In this document: positions 15,803 through 23,232 of the stretch, piece by piece | Position numbering within the stretch: the first letter of the stretch is position 1 | Layout: every line of letters begins with the position of its first letter | From: Chloroflexales bacterium | GTDB taxonomy: Bacteria; Chloroflexota; Chloroflexia; Chloroflexales; Chloroflexaceae | DNA: 34,026 bases | Direction of reading: 5' to 3' | NCBI GenBank assembly: GCA_022360155.1 | Contig: JAKSDJ010000944.1 | Span: 1-34,026, forward strand | Made by a program: the position numbers and the translations under genes | The notes under the pieces: generated by a model | What the model saw: the letters and a program-made list of their open reading frames with translations, nothing else | Database searches by the model: none | Told to the model about the DNA's origin: nothing

Positions 15803-18163
15803 ATGGTACAAGCAACAACTACAATCCGGCGACCGCTGCGTAGCGACCTGTTGACCTTGCTGCCCAGCGTGCTGCTTGCTCTGTTGATGGTCTGGACCGT
15901 TGTTCGTAGCATTGCCGACGCGAACTGGGCGGCAGGTCTCGATGTATTGATTCCGGTCGCGCTTCCCGCCTTGCTGATAGGCGCGCTCTTTGCACGGCTG
16001 CATTGGCTTCCGGGCTGGCTCGCCCACCTGCTCAGCACAGTGCTTGGCTTTGTCTGGACGGTGCAATCGCTTGGAATACTGATGGAAGAGCGCCTCGTCA
16101 CCTGGCGCGACCAAGCAATCGAATTGATCATCCGTACCGTTATCCTCACTCGCATTCTATCTAACGGCGGTCGCGGCGAAGATATTCTGCTCTTCGTCGC
16201 GATATTGGCATTGCTGGCCTGGGCCCTTGGCTATATAACAGCGTGGATGATATTCCGCAAAGGTTGGACGTGGCGTCCCGTTTTGCTCAGTGCCTTCGTT
16301 ATTCTTACAAACTACACATACGTACTCCCCAAGCCCACAACCCTCTTTTTCATCTTTCTGACCTCAGCACTGCTGATTGTGGTCTATCAGAATGTTCTAA
16401 ATCGACAAGAAACCTGGAATGCATCACAGATCGAATATCCTGAGTTTCTGCCACTGCGCTTTGTCTGGGCCGCCGCGCTCGTTTGTGGTACGGTTATTCT
16501 AATCACGAGCCTATTTCCTAGCCGCATTTCCAGTGAACAAGTAGCCGCAGCTTGGAAAACCATGAGTCTGCCATTTACGCTAGCTCGTGAACGATGGGAA
16601 GATGCCTTTAGCACTATCAATGCACCGCCCGGCGTTACAACCGGCGGCAGCTTCACCGCAAGAACTTCAGCCCTCGGTGGGGCGCGCAGCCTTGGAGACA
16701 AAGTGTTATTACATATTCGTTCAAGGGAAGCGGGATACTGGCGCACTGTCACCCGCGATCACTATACCGATGGCCTCTGGCAAAATACCACCGGCGAACA
16801 GGCCCGCGATGCCCTCAATGCGAGCACGCCGGAGGGGGCGCGCACCGCCCTCGATCCAGGAACGTTATTATCATATAACGATGTCCGCGCCCGCAACCCT
16901 ATCGAGCAAGTCGTTGAGATGACTGACGATCGCAAGGATGATTTGATTGTGAGCAACGGCGAAGTCCTCGAAGCAAGCTTGCCCATCCTTGTTGAACACA
17001 ACTACCTGGTTGACGACCAGAACCGCCTCATTCCTAATTTTGACGATACAGCCTTGATTGTTTCGCAGGAACCATTGCGGGCTGGTATGGTCTACACCGT
17101 AACAGCGCTGGTCTCTAATGCTGATGTTCAGAGTCTACGCCAGGCTGGCTCCGATTATCCAGATTGGATCCGGGAGCGCTATGTACAAATCCCCAATACC
17201 ATTACTGAGCGCACATTAGCTACAGCGCAAGAGATCGTCGCAGAAGCAAATGCGACCAATGCATACGACAAAGCAATCGCGATCCAGAACCACCTACGCA
17301 CTTTCACCTATAACGATCAGATTAGCGCGCCTCCCTTCGGCGTCGAGCCAATCGACTATTTTCTCTTCGATTTACGCGAGGGCTACTGTGACTATTACGC
17401 CTCGGCGATGGTTATTATGCTTCGCTCACTCGATGTGCCGGCGCGCCTTGCTATTGGCTACGCTGAAGGATACCTTGACCCCGACCTCGGCGCCTACGTC
17501 GTGCGCGAAAATGTGACTCACACTTGGCCGGAGGTCTACTTTCCCGGCTTTGGATGGGAGCGTTTCGAGCCAACCCCCGCCAGTTATACGAGTTTGCCTG
17601 ACCGCCCAACTACCCCCCCAGCATATGCTGAAGACGATGATTTTGCGGTCGGGAGCGGCTTGGGCGAAGGCTTGACCCACCCTGATGACGAGCTTGACCT
17701 GGGCCTGGAAATCGATGACTCGATAGGAACCGGGGGTACTCTGCCTGAAGAGCCGCTCAACTGGACGACCATCCAGCGCAGACTAGCAATCTTAGGCATT
17801 TTTATCGGAATAATAGGGTTGATGATATATGCGCTTGTTTTACGCTGGCGCTACGAACTGCATGGACTGAGCAGCGCGGCATCGGCCTACGCACGGCTCA
17901 CGTGGTTGGCTGGCTGGGCGGGTCTCCCCAAGCAGCCCCAAAGCACACCGTACGAATATGGCGGCGAGCTTGCCCAAGCGTTGCCCCAACATCGCCGTGC
18001 ACTTACTCGTATCATTAACGCCTACGTTGAAGAACAGTACCAAACTGGACCAAAAGGCCGCAAACGGAACTTCGAGCCAGATCTTAGCATGGTACGTCGC
18101 TCCTTGCTCGAACGCATGATCAGGCAGCTTGGCAGCGTGGTACATCGAATGAAACCAAACTAG
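15788..18163 (+). CDS. TgpA-type membrane transglutaminase-like protease
   Basis: A 791-residue membrane protein of the TgpA type. Hydrophobic segments between about residues 20 and 245 form the N-terminal membrane domain (DUF3488-like), then a long extracytoplasmic part, a transglutaminase core, a single membrane segment at about 667-690 and a cytoplasmic tail similar to DUF4129. The core shows catalytic Cys534 in REGYCDYYASAMVIMLRSLDVPARLAIGY and His578 in VTHTWPEVYFPGFGWERFEPTP. The usual acidic third residue of the triad (normally Asp in DPTP) is Glu594 here. Such proteins are often encoded with a MoxR ATPase and a DUF58 protein; neither is adjacent. GTG at 15788 opens the frame, but the promoter geometry favours ATG 15803. 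Substrate is unknown; a cell-envelope protein is likely. Confidence 0.88.
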   Translation: MNVNVMVQATTTIRRPLRSDLLTLLPSVLLALLMVWTVVRSIADANWAAGLDVLIPVALPALLIGALFARLHWLPGWLAHLLSTVLGFVWTVQSLGILMEERLVTWRDQAIELIIRTVILTRILSNGGRGEDILLFVAILALLAWALGYITAWMIFRKGWTWRPVLLSAFVILTNYTYVLPKPTTLFFIFLTSALLIVVYQNVLNRQETWNASQIEYPEFLPLRFVWAAALVCGTVILITSLFPSRISSEQVAAAWKTMSLPFTLARERWEDAFSTINAPPGVTTGGSFTARTSALGGARSLGDKVLLHIRSREAGYWRTVTRDHYTDGLWQNTTGEQARDALNASTPEGARTALDPGTLLSYNDVRARNPIEQVVEMTDDRKDDLIVSNGEVLEASLPILVEHNYLVDDQNRLIPNFDDTALIVSQEPLRAGMVYTVTALVSNADVQSLRQAGSDYPDWIRERYVQIPNTITERTLATAQEIVAEANATNAYDKAIAIQNHLRTFTYNDQISAPPFGVEPIDYFLFDLREGYCDYYASAMVIMLRSLDVPARLAIGYAEGYLDPDLGAYVVRENVTHTWPEVYFPGFGWERFEPTPASYTSLPDRPTTPPAYAEDDDFAVGSGLGEGLTHPDDELDLGLEIDDSIGTGGTLPEEPLNWTTIQRRLAILGIFIGIIGLMIYALVLRWRYELHGLSSAASAYARLTWLAGWAGLPKQPQSTPYEYGGELAQALPQHRRALTRIINAYVEEQYQTGPKGRKRNFEPDLSMVRRSLLERMIRQLGSVVHRMKPN

Positions 18164-18559
18164 CGCCTCACAAACCGATATTCATCTGAGGAGCCCAGTT
18201 TTGCTCGAATGACAAGCTTCGACTTTTGTGCAGATGCATGCTAGTCAGGGTGAGCAGAGCTCTGCTCTACCCAAACAATGCTGGCAAATTCCAGACGCCC
18301 ATCTTACGGTGCGTCTATCAACACGCCCTTGTATTGTTAAGAATAGTTCGCAGGCGCTGCACCGTTTGACGTAATACGATGTGACGCGGGCGCGCCGTCA
18401 TAGCCACATCACATCACCTAATCTGTAGGACCGCATCAAGCGGGAATAGTCCGTGCTGAACCAAAGGCCTTCGCGCCTATATCTGACAGAAGAATCAAGG
18501 TATGCTGTTAGAGCTTCACAGGAACTATGTCTAGGTCATATAATGGAGAGAAATATATT
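18164..18559. other. Intergenic region with inverted repeats
   Basis: No gene is supported here. It contains the palindrome at 18252-18267, a 6-bp inverted repeat GATGTG/CACATC at 18378-18383 and 18405-18410 with an inner TGACG/CGTCA, and an AGACGC/GCGTCT pair near 18290-18310. These could be tgpA 3'-end structures or sites controlling the HD-GYP gene. No T-run terminator is seen. Confidence 0.45.
18248..18272. repeat. 16-bp perfect palindrome extended to a 25-bp inverted repeat
   Basis: GAGCAGAGCTCTGCTC (18252-18267) is a perfect palindrome. GGGT before and ACCC after extend the pairing past one bulged T at 18268. It lies about 85 bp after the tgpA stop and lacks a following T-run. Confidence 0.6.
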
Positions 18560-19594
18560 ATGCTGCATGCATTGGGAAATAAGCATCCCGCTCACTCATC
18601 AGCATCTATCTCGGAAACGGCTCGAGTCCTCATTGTTGATGATAATCCCGAGGTTTCTGCTTCACTTGCGAGCTTGATCGATGAATATGGCTATCAAGGC
18701 GAGGTCGCGCACAATGGTCGCAGCGCACTCCGCCGGATAGCCCAAAACCCGCCTGATCTTATTCTGCTCGACCTTCAACTACCCGATGTAGATGGGCTCT
18801 ATATCTGTGATGATGTGAAGAATAACAAACTGACCCGCCTTATTCCGATCATCATTGTCACCGCCTGCGGCGATCGCGATGCTCAACTCCGCAGCATCGA
18901 GGCTGGAGCTGAAGGGTATCTCCAAAAGCCTATTGATACGCAGGAACTCAAGATGCGGTTACGAACGCTGCTGCGCGTCAAGCGCCTCAACGAAATGCTC
19001 GAGCCAGCAGAGAATGTCATCTTTACCCTCGCCCGTGCCGTCGAGGCAAAAGATCCGTATACCGAGAGCCATCTCCAACGCCTGGCCCATTACGCAACCG
19101 CTATTGGTGAACGCCTAGGTTTGGATGACATCGCACTAACTGAGCTTCGCTATGGCGCAATTCTGCATGATGTGGGAAAAGTGGGGATTGACGAGACGAT
19201 TATCCGCAAAACTGGGCCGCTGAGTCCGGATGAATATAGGGTGATGCAGCAACATACGCTCATTGGCGAACGGATTGTCGCCCCATTGCGAATAGCCGCC
19301 CACGTTGGGCCGATTATTCGTAGCCACCATGAACGCTGGGACGGGTACGGCTATCCCGATGGGTTGTCCGGCACAGCCATCCCGCTCGGCGCACGGATTG
19401 TCTCGGTTGTTGACGCTTTTGATGCCATGACTACGCAACGACCCTATAATCGAGTACGAAGCCACAGCGAGGCGCTATCTCAGTTGTGGGCCGAAGCGGG
19501 GACTGCCTGGGACCCACAGATCGTCACTATCTTTGCCGAGTGGCTCCTCGAACAAAAGCTTGTTCCTATGTTGGAACACAGTCAAGGTGTTTAG
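18560..19594 (+). CDS. Response regulator with HD-GYP domain (cyclic-di-GMP phosphodiesterase type)
   Basis: A 344-residue two-domain signalling protein. The receiver domain (about 22-140) has the acidic pair Asp27-Asp28, phospho-acceptor Asp71 in LILLDLQLPDVDG and the conserved Lys in LQKPID. The HD-GYP domain (about 155-335) has His203-Asp204 in ILHDVGK, His256-His257 and GYGYPDG (262-268), the full motif for cyclic-di-GMP (or cGAMP) hydrolysis. ATG 18560 is preferred because GGAGAG lies nine bases before it; an in-frame ATG at 18527 adds eleven residues but has its AGGA only two bases away. No sensor kinase gene is adjacent, so it is an orphan regulator in this window. The facing gene on the minus strand ends about 50 bp downstream. 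Confidence 0.93.
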   Translation: MLHALGNKHPAHSSASISETARVLIVDDNPEVSASLASLIDEYGYQGEVAHNGRSALRRIAQNPPDLILLDLQLPDVDGLYICDDVKNNKLTRLIPIIIVTACGDRDAQLRSIEAGAEGYLQKPIDTQELKMRLRTLLRVKRLNEMLEPAENVIFTLARAVEAKDPYTESHLQRLAHYATAIGERLGLDDIALTELRYGAILHDVGKVGIDETIIRKTGPLSPDEYRVMQQHTLIGERIVAPLRIAAHVGPIIRSHHERWDGYGYPDGLSGTAIPLGARIVSVVDAFDAMTTQRPYNRVRSHSEALSQLWAEAGTAWDPQIVTIFAEWLLEQKLVPMLEHSQGV

Positions 19595-19644
19595 CAAGAT
19601 GTAGCGAACCTCACCCTAACCTCTTCACAACCAATCACTCAACG

Positions 19645-20661
19645 TCAATGGTCGACGTACGATGGTATCAGACTGGACGACAGCGACACTCCAGCGTTTT
19701 CAGCTCCCGCAGCAAACCTCATTCGCCGCACAAATGAACTTACGAATAGTGCTACCTCTACAGGATTCTCTCGCTGGGGCAGATGTCCAGAACCTGGCAA
19801 CAAAAGCACTGTCGGGTTAGGTAAATAATCGAGGAAAAACTCAAAAGAGCCCTCTGGAAGAAAATAATCTCGCATCCCCCAGACTAAAGCAACCGGCACA
19901 CTAATCTGACGCAGTTCTTCAACATCCAAGAAGTCTGCTTCGCTAGTACTTGCGACAAATTGTTGCACAGAGTCACGCACAAAGAGCGACTGAAAGCCAC
20001 GCTGGACCAGATATAACTCAGGATGAATTCGACCAAACATCTGGCGATAAATTTTGCGGACGGTGCGCAGATCGCCAACCCCAATTGTATCGACAAAGCC
20101 CTGCCAAGAATCACGCCCGCCCAGAAGCGCGCCACCGGGGTTCAGCAACACGACTCCTCGCAGCAACATAGGCGCAGTCAACGCTAAGCGCGCCGCTAAC
20201 CAACCGCCAAGAGAATTTCCGATAAGCAGTACTGGACGCTTGATAACCTCTTCGATCAACTCCTGAACAATTCCCAACAGGTCGCCAAACGCCGTATATC
20301 GACTTCTGGATGGACAGCTACTCAGCCCAAAGCCAGGCAAGTCTACCGCATAAACCGGTCCCAAATGACGCAATGGCGCCATCATAGACGACCAAGTCAG
20401 TGCGCTATCCGCAATACCATGGACAAGCAAAATCGGAAGATCCCCTATATGATCTGGCTGACCTGTCAAGCGATAGAGGTTGATTCTTGCCCCTCCCAAA
20501 CTCAGCTCCTCTGCAGTCATACCCTGATGAAATAGCTGCCGCCGGTTCAAGCCATCAGCAAGCGGGAGCATGTTATCGAGCAGCGGATCAAAGAGATGAA
20601 AACTCTGCCGCTGTCGTTGCACCTGAAAACGGTAGCGTAGCAAATTCGTTTTCCAGCACAT
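19645..20661 (-). CDS. Alpha/beta-hydrolase fold protein
   Basis: A 338-residue hydrolase of the alpha/beta fold. The oxyanion-hole segment LLVHGIADSALTW lies near residue 80. The nucleophile elbow is GNSLGGW (Ser in G-N-S-L-G-G), followed by VVLLNPGG. The acid Asp is probable in ALVWGMRDYFLPE and the catalytic His in LLPGSGHLPQRENP. The core therefore has a complete triad and resembles C-C bond hydrolases, lipases or epoxide-hydrolase-like enzymes; the substrate cannot be named. AGGAGAAAG upstream supports the ATG at 20661, and a TTGCAT-16-TAGAAT promoter lies 110 bp before it, so it is probably transcribed alone. About 60 residues before the fold are extra and unassigned. Confidence 0.85.
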   Translation of the reverse strand: MCWKTNLLRYRFQVQRQRQSFHLFDPLLDNMLPLADGLNRRQLFHQGMTAEELSLGGARINLYRLTGQPDHIGDLPILLVHGIADSALTWSSMMAPLRHLGPVYAVDLPGFGLSSCPSRSRYTAFGDLLGIVQELIEEVIKRPVLLIGNSLGGWLAARLALTAPMLLRGVVLLNPGGALLGGRDSWQGFVDTIGVGDLRTVRKIYRQMFGRIHPELYLVQRGFQSLFVRDSVQQFVASTSEADFLDVEELRQISVPVALVWGMRDYFLPEGSFEFFLDYLPNPTVLLLPGSGHLPQRENPVEVALFVSSFVRRMRFAAGAENAGVSLSSSLIPSYVDH

Positions 20662-20777
20662 CGAACGCTTTCTCCTATATATTCAGCACCTTTGCTTATC
20701 CAGAACAGTGACAGACGCTTTTACCAAACCCACCGATTTTGGTTTAAAACAGATCAATTATACCAGAATAACTGAGC

Positions 20778-20805
20778 ATTCTATCAGATTGACTATAATA
20801 TGCAA
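20778..20805 (-). promoter_or_regulatory. Promoter of the alpha/beta-hydrolase gene
   Basis: On the minus strand TTGCAT (20805-20800), a 16-bp spacer and TAGAAT (20783-20778) make a plausible housekeeping promoter. The start point would be about 20771, giving a leader of about 110 nt. No gene is supported between 20806 and 21257 apart from the stem-loop at 21046-21101. Confidence 0.5.
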
Positions 20806-21045
20806 TTAAGATCTTAGTCGCCCTGCAACGAGCATACCGTAATTTTCCCACAACGTTCTTTGAAAACAAGAAATGGAGATGTTTTCACCCGAATATATAC
20901 CACAATAATACACTTTAATGACAAGGCTCACACTGTGGCGGGATTCATCGATCTATGGAATCGAGTAGCCTAGTCACTGAAAGAGAAAATTCCGAACAAA
21001 TGTTTGCAAATTCCCGTCATGACAATCTAAAACAAGTATAAAAAC

Positions 21046-21101
21046 AATACAATATCGCTGTCAGGCAGTAATCGCATATTTCCTGACAGCGATATTGTAT
21101 T
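21046..21101 (-). terminator. 20-bp perfect stem-loop downstream of rsbT, probable terminator
   Basis: Bases 21046-21065 and 21082-21101 are exact reverse complements over 20 bp (core ATATCGCTGTCAGG) around a 16-nt loop. On the minus strand the stem is followed by GTTTTTATAC, a T-rich tail, so it can end the rsbS-rsbT transcript about 150 nt past the rsbT stop. On the plus strand TTTT follows too, so it may work both ways. The stem is longer than most terminators, so a mobile palindrome is an alternative. Confidence 0.6.
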
Positions 21102-21257
21102 TTAAACAGAACCGTTATTGTATTTATCTACATCCTTATTATCATACACAATAGATGGAGGAGTAATTGGAAAAGCAGAGGATTGAAGATCAGAGAACGC
21201 GGAGCAGACGAAGAGAATAATTTATTATTCCATATCTCAACTTGGTATAACAAAATA

Positions 21258-21659
21258 TCAAATCCGCCACTTTCGGCAAGTAATAGTCGTGCCCTGACCC
21301 TCCTGTGATCTGATATCAAACTCGTCCATCAACCGCTTGGCGCCAGGTAGGCCCATACCCATACCACGCGAGGTGCTGTAACCATCCTGCATTACCAAAT
21401 CAATATTGGCAATTCCAGGCCCTTGATCTTCGCACATAATCTCAAGCCCCCTACGTCCATTTCGCTCGATCTCACACACAGTGACACTTCCAGTTCCAGC
21501 GTACAGGAAAATATTGCGAGCAAGTTCGCTCACTGCTGTTGCAATGCGCGCCTGATCAATAGCGCCAAAACCTAACGACCGAGCGGTATCACGGGCTATT
21601 GTGCGAGCAATGACAATATCGAGGTCACTACGAATGACTGACGCCTTAGCTTGCCCCAT
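21258..21659 (-). CDS. rsbT: Anti-sigma switch kinase RsbT
   Basis: A serine/threonine kinase of the GHKL fold. In B. subtilis RsbT phosphorylates RsbS and RsbR in the stressosome, is released and activates a PP2C phosphatase. The 133 residues match RsbT. The N box is ATAVSELARNIFLYA, the Bergerat G1 box CEDQGPGI, and the glycine-rich lid SRGMGMGLPGAKRLMDEF. Phosphorylation-type anti-sigma factors (SpoIIAB/RsbW) share the fold, but the RsbT-like length and the adjoining RsbS favour RsbT. GTG at 21662 and ATG at 21659 are consecutive; GGAGGAG lies upstream. The first bases overlap the end of rsbS by 14-17 nt, so translation is coupled. RsbU/RsbX phosphatases are not nearby. Confidence 0.87.
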   Translation of the reverse strand: MGQAKASVIRSDLDIVIARTIARDTARSLGFGAIDQARIATAVSELARNIFLYAGTGSVTVCEIERNGRRGLEIMCEDQGPGIANIDLVMQDGYSTSRGMGMGLPGAKRLMDEFDIRSQEGQGTTITCRKWRI

Positions 21660-22068
21660 CACCGCTCTCCTCCGTCATTCGCTGCATCATCGCTAGACCT
21701 TTTTCCAGGTTCAGCGCTGTCAGCACATGCGGAAGCTCCAACCCCAACTCAACGAGGGTGATCGCAACCGCTGGTTGGAGCCCGGTCAGAACGACTCGTG
21801 TTCCCATCAAGCCGGCCATAGCGGCAATATCGGCGATCAGGCGCCCAATAAAGCTATCGACAACATCAAGAGCGGTTAGATCGATGATCACTCCACGCGC
21901 TTTGGTATCGTGGATCTTTTGCAGGAGATCATCTTTGAATTGCACTGCTGAGGCATCGTGCAGTGCAACCTGAATGGATGCGATTAAAACATCGCCAATT
22001 TTGAGGATAGGAATACGGAGGGTATCCAACGATTGATACTCCATTCGCACAACAAATGAGCGGCTCAC
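21646..22068 (-). CDS. rsbS: STAS-domain anti-sigma antagonist RsbS
   Basis: A 140-residue STAS protein like the stressosome core protein RsbS. A small edge strand begins MEYQSLDTLRIPILKIGDVLIASI, and the switch motif DLTALDVVDSFIGR carries Ser72, matching the phosphorylated Ser59 of B. subtilis RsbS. The following TGLQPAVAITLVELG is also of this type. Start choice is uncertain: GTG 22068 gives 140 residues, while ATG at 22044 (MEYQSL) gives a more usual 132. Neither has a clear Shine-Dalgarno run. It overlaps rsbT. RsbR-type sensors, which normally complete the complex, are not in the window. Confidence 0.87.
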   Translation of the reverse strand: MSRSFVVRMEYQSLDTLRIPILKIGDVLIASIQVALHDASAVQFKDDLLQKIHDTKARGVIIDLTALDVVDSFIGRLIADIAAMAGLMGTRVVLTGLQPAVAITLVELGLELPHVLTALNLEKGLAMMQRMTEESGDGAS

Positions 22069-22114
22069 AGTGAAACACTAGCTCGCAACGCGAGGCAATG
22101 CTATGGCGTCAGTT

Positions 22115-22143
22115 ATTGTAAGCCGATGCCTGCATTTCGTCCA
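22115..22143 (-). promoter_or_regulatory. Possible promoter of rsbS-rsbT
   Basis: Minus-strand TGGACG (22143-22138), a 17-bp spacer and TACAAT (22120-22115) match the -35/-10 consensus at four and five positions. The start point would be near 22108, some 40 bp before the GTG. Confidence 0.4.
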
Positions 22144-22185
22144 TATGCCGACAGTCCTATAAAGGACTAGGTCTCTTGGCTCTCG

Positions 22186-22911
22186 TTAGGGGTTCAGTGC
22201 AATCACGCCAAACAAGACTACACCAGCCAACAATGGCACACTTAAATTGTCAGTACCAGAGGGAGAGAATGCTTCAGCGACCGTAACGATAGCTGCCCCA
22301 AGCACAGCAGCAAGCAGGCCAACGATCAGCCCTGGCGGCATGCTCAACGGCCCCAGTGGCGAACCTGGCACAAGCAGCAATGTCAGCGCCATTGTCACGG
22401 CGCTGGCGACAAACATTGCCATCGAACCTTCCCAGGAGCGTGTGCTTCCCACAACCGTATAACGATGTTGTCCCCAGCGCTGACCAACAATTGCCGCCAA
22501 TGCATCGCCCCAGGTCATTGCCATGACCGCCGCTGCCGCAATGTAACCACGATCTTGCGGGCTGTTGGTACGCCAAAGCATAACAAATAACACGGTAATT
22601 GAAAAAGCAAAGTAGACTGTTCCTGGGGTGCTGTCTGGCGCATCCATTGCGCTGAAGATACGATAACGGTAGAAGATATAATTGAGGATAATGAAAGTTG
22701 CAAAAGGAATAATGCCAATATACCACGTATCGAAGAGCGCAAGAACACCAAAAACCCACATTCCTGCACCAATATGCACTATCTTACGTGTAAAATCTTG
22801 AGGGTACCCGCGCCAACGTCGTATCATTTCTGCCAGCGCAATCAGGCCAAACGCATATACATATGAAGCACTCAAACCAATAAGGTCACGTGTGGTCATA
22901 GTATCTCGCAC
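22186..22911 (-). CDS. Phytol/dolichol-kinase-type membrane kinase (CTP transferase family)
   Basis: A polytopic membrane protein of about 240 residues in the phosphatidate cytidylyltransferase / dolichol kinase / phytol kinase superfamily. Near the start, RKIVHIGAGMWVF matches the signature of phytol (VTE5) and dolichol kinases, and the later WGDALAAIVGQRWG and RSWEGSMAMFV match their second and third conserved blocks. Six or seven hydrophobic segments are visible. Members phosphorylate long-chain isoprenoid alcohols with CTP. In a phototroph it could recycle phytol, farnesol or geranylgeraniol from bacteriochlorophyll, which is inference. The frame opens at GTG 22911; ATG 22899 (MTTRDLIG) is an equally likely start. 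A strong promoter (22937-22965) precedes it, so it is likely monocistronic, ending about 115 bp before the rsbS start. Confidence 0.82.
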   Translation of the reverse strand: MRDTMTTRDLIGLSASYVYAFGLIALAEMIRRWRGYPQDFTRKIVHIGAGMWVFGVLALFDTWYIGIIPFATFIILNYIFYRYRIFSAMDAPDSTPGTVYFAFSITVLFVMLWRTNSPQDRGYIAAAAVMAMTWGDALAAIVGQRWGQHRYTVVGSTRSWEGSMAMFVASAVTMALTLLLVPGSPLGPLSMPPGLIVGLLAAVLGAAIVTVAEAFSPSGTDNLSVPLLAGVVLFGVIALNP

Positions 22912-22936
22912 TATTCAGGAAGTATTGCCTGCCGCA

Positions 22937-22965
22937 ATTTTAACGCGACAGCGTGTAAAAGTCAA
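22937..22965 (-). promoter_or_regulatory. Strong promoter of the lipid-alcohol kinase gene
   Basis: On the minus strand TTGACT (22965-22960), a 17-bp spacer and TAAAAT (22942-22937) are each one base from consensus. Transcription should begin near 22930, about 20-30 nt before the coding start. Confidence 0.65.
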
Positions 22966-23168
22966 TAAAGCATTGTTATGGTCTATAACGCCAGTAGCAT
23001 ATCGACAGGATTACCAAATTGACCAGATTAGCTCTTAAACATCCAGCATAAGAACGACGCAGTCAATCCTGCTCATCCTATCAATAAAATAAACCTAGCG
23101 CCGATGCTCTAGGATTATAGCTACGGCTGGTGTTCCACTTTGACTGCACCTCACATTTCCGCCACACC

Positions 23169-23198
23169 TTGCACCGTTCTAAAGCGCTGTGCTATAAT
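23169..23198 (+). promoter_or_regulatory. Promoter of the orphan binding-protein gene
   Basis: TTGCAC (23169-23174), an 18-bp spacer and TATAAT (23193-23198), with TGC before it as an extended -10, form one of the best promoters in the window. The start point at about 23205 excludes an ATG at 23140 as translation start and supports GTG 23233. Confidence 0.7.
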
Positions 23199-23232
23199 CG
23201 AAGCACTATGGAACACAGACAGAGAGGCTCCA

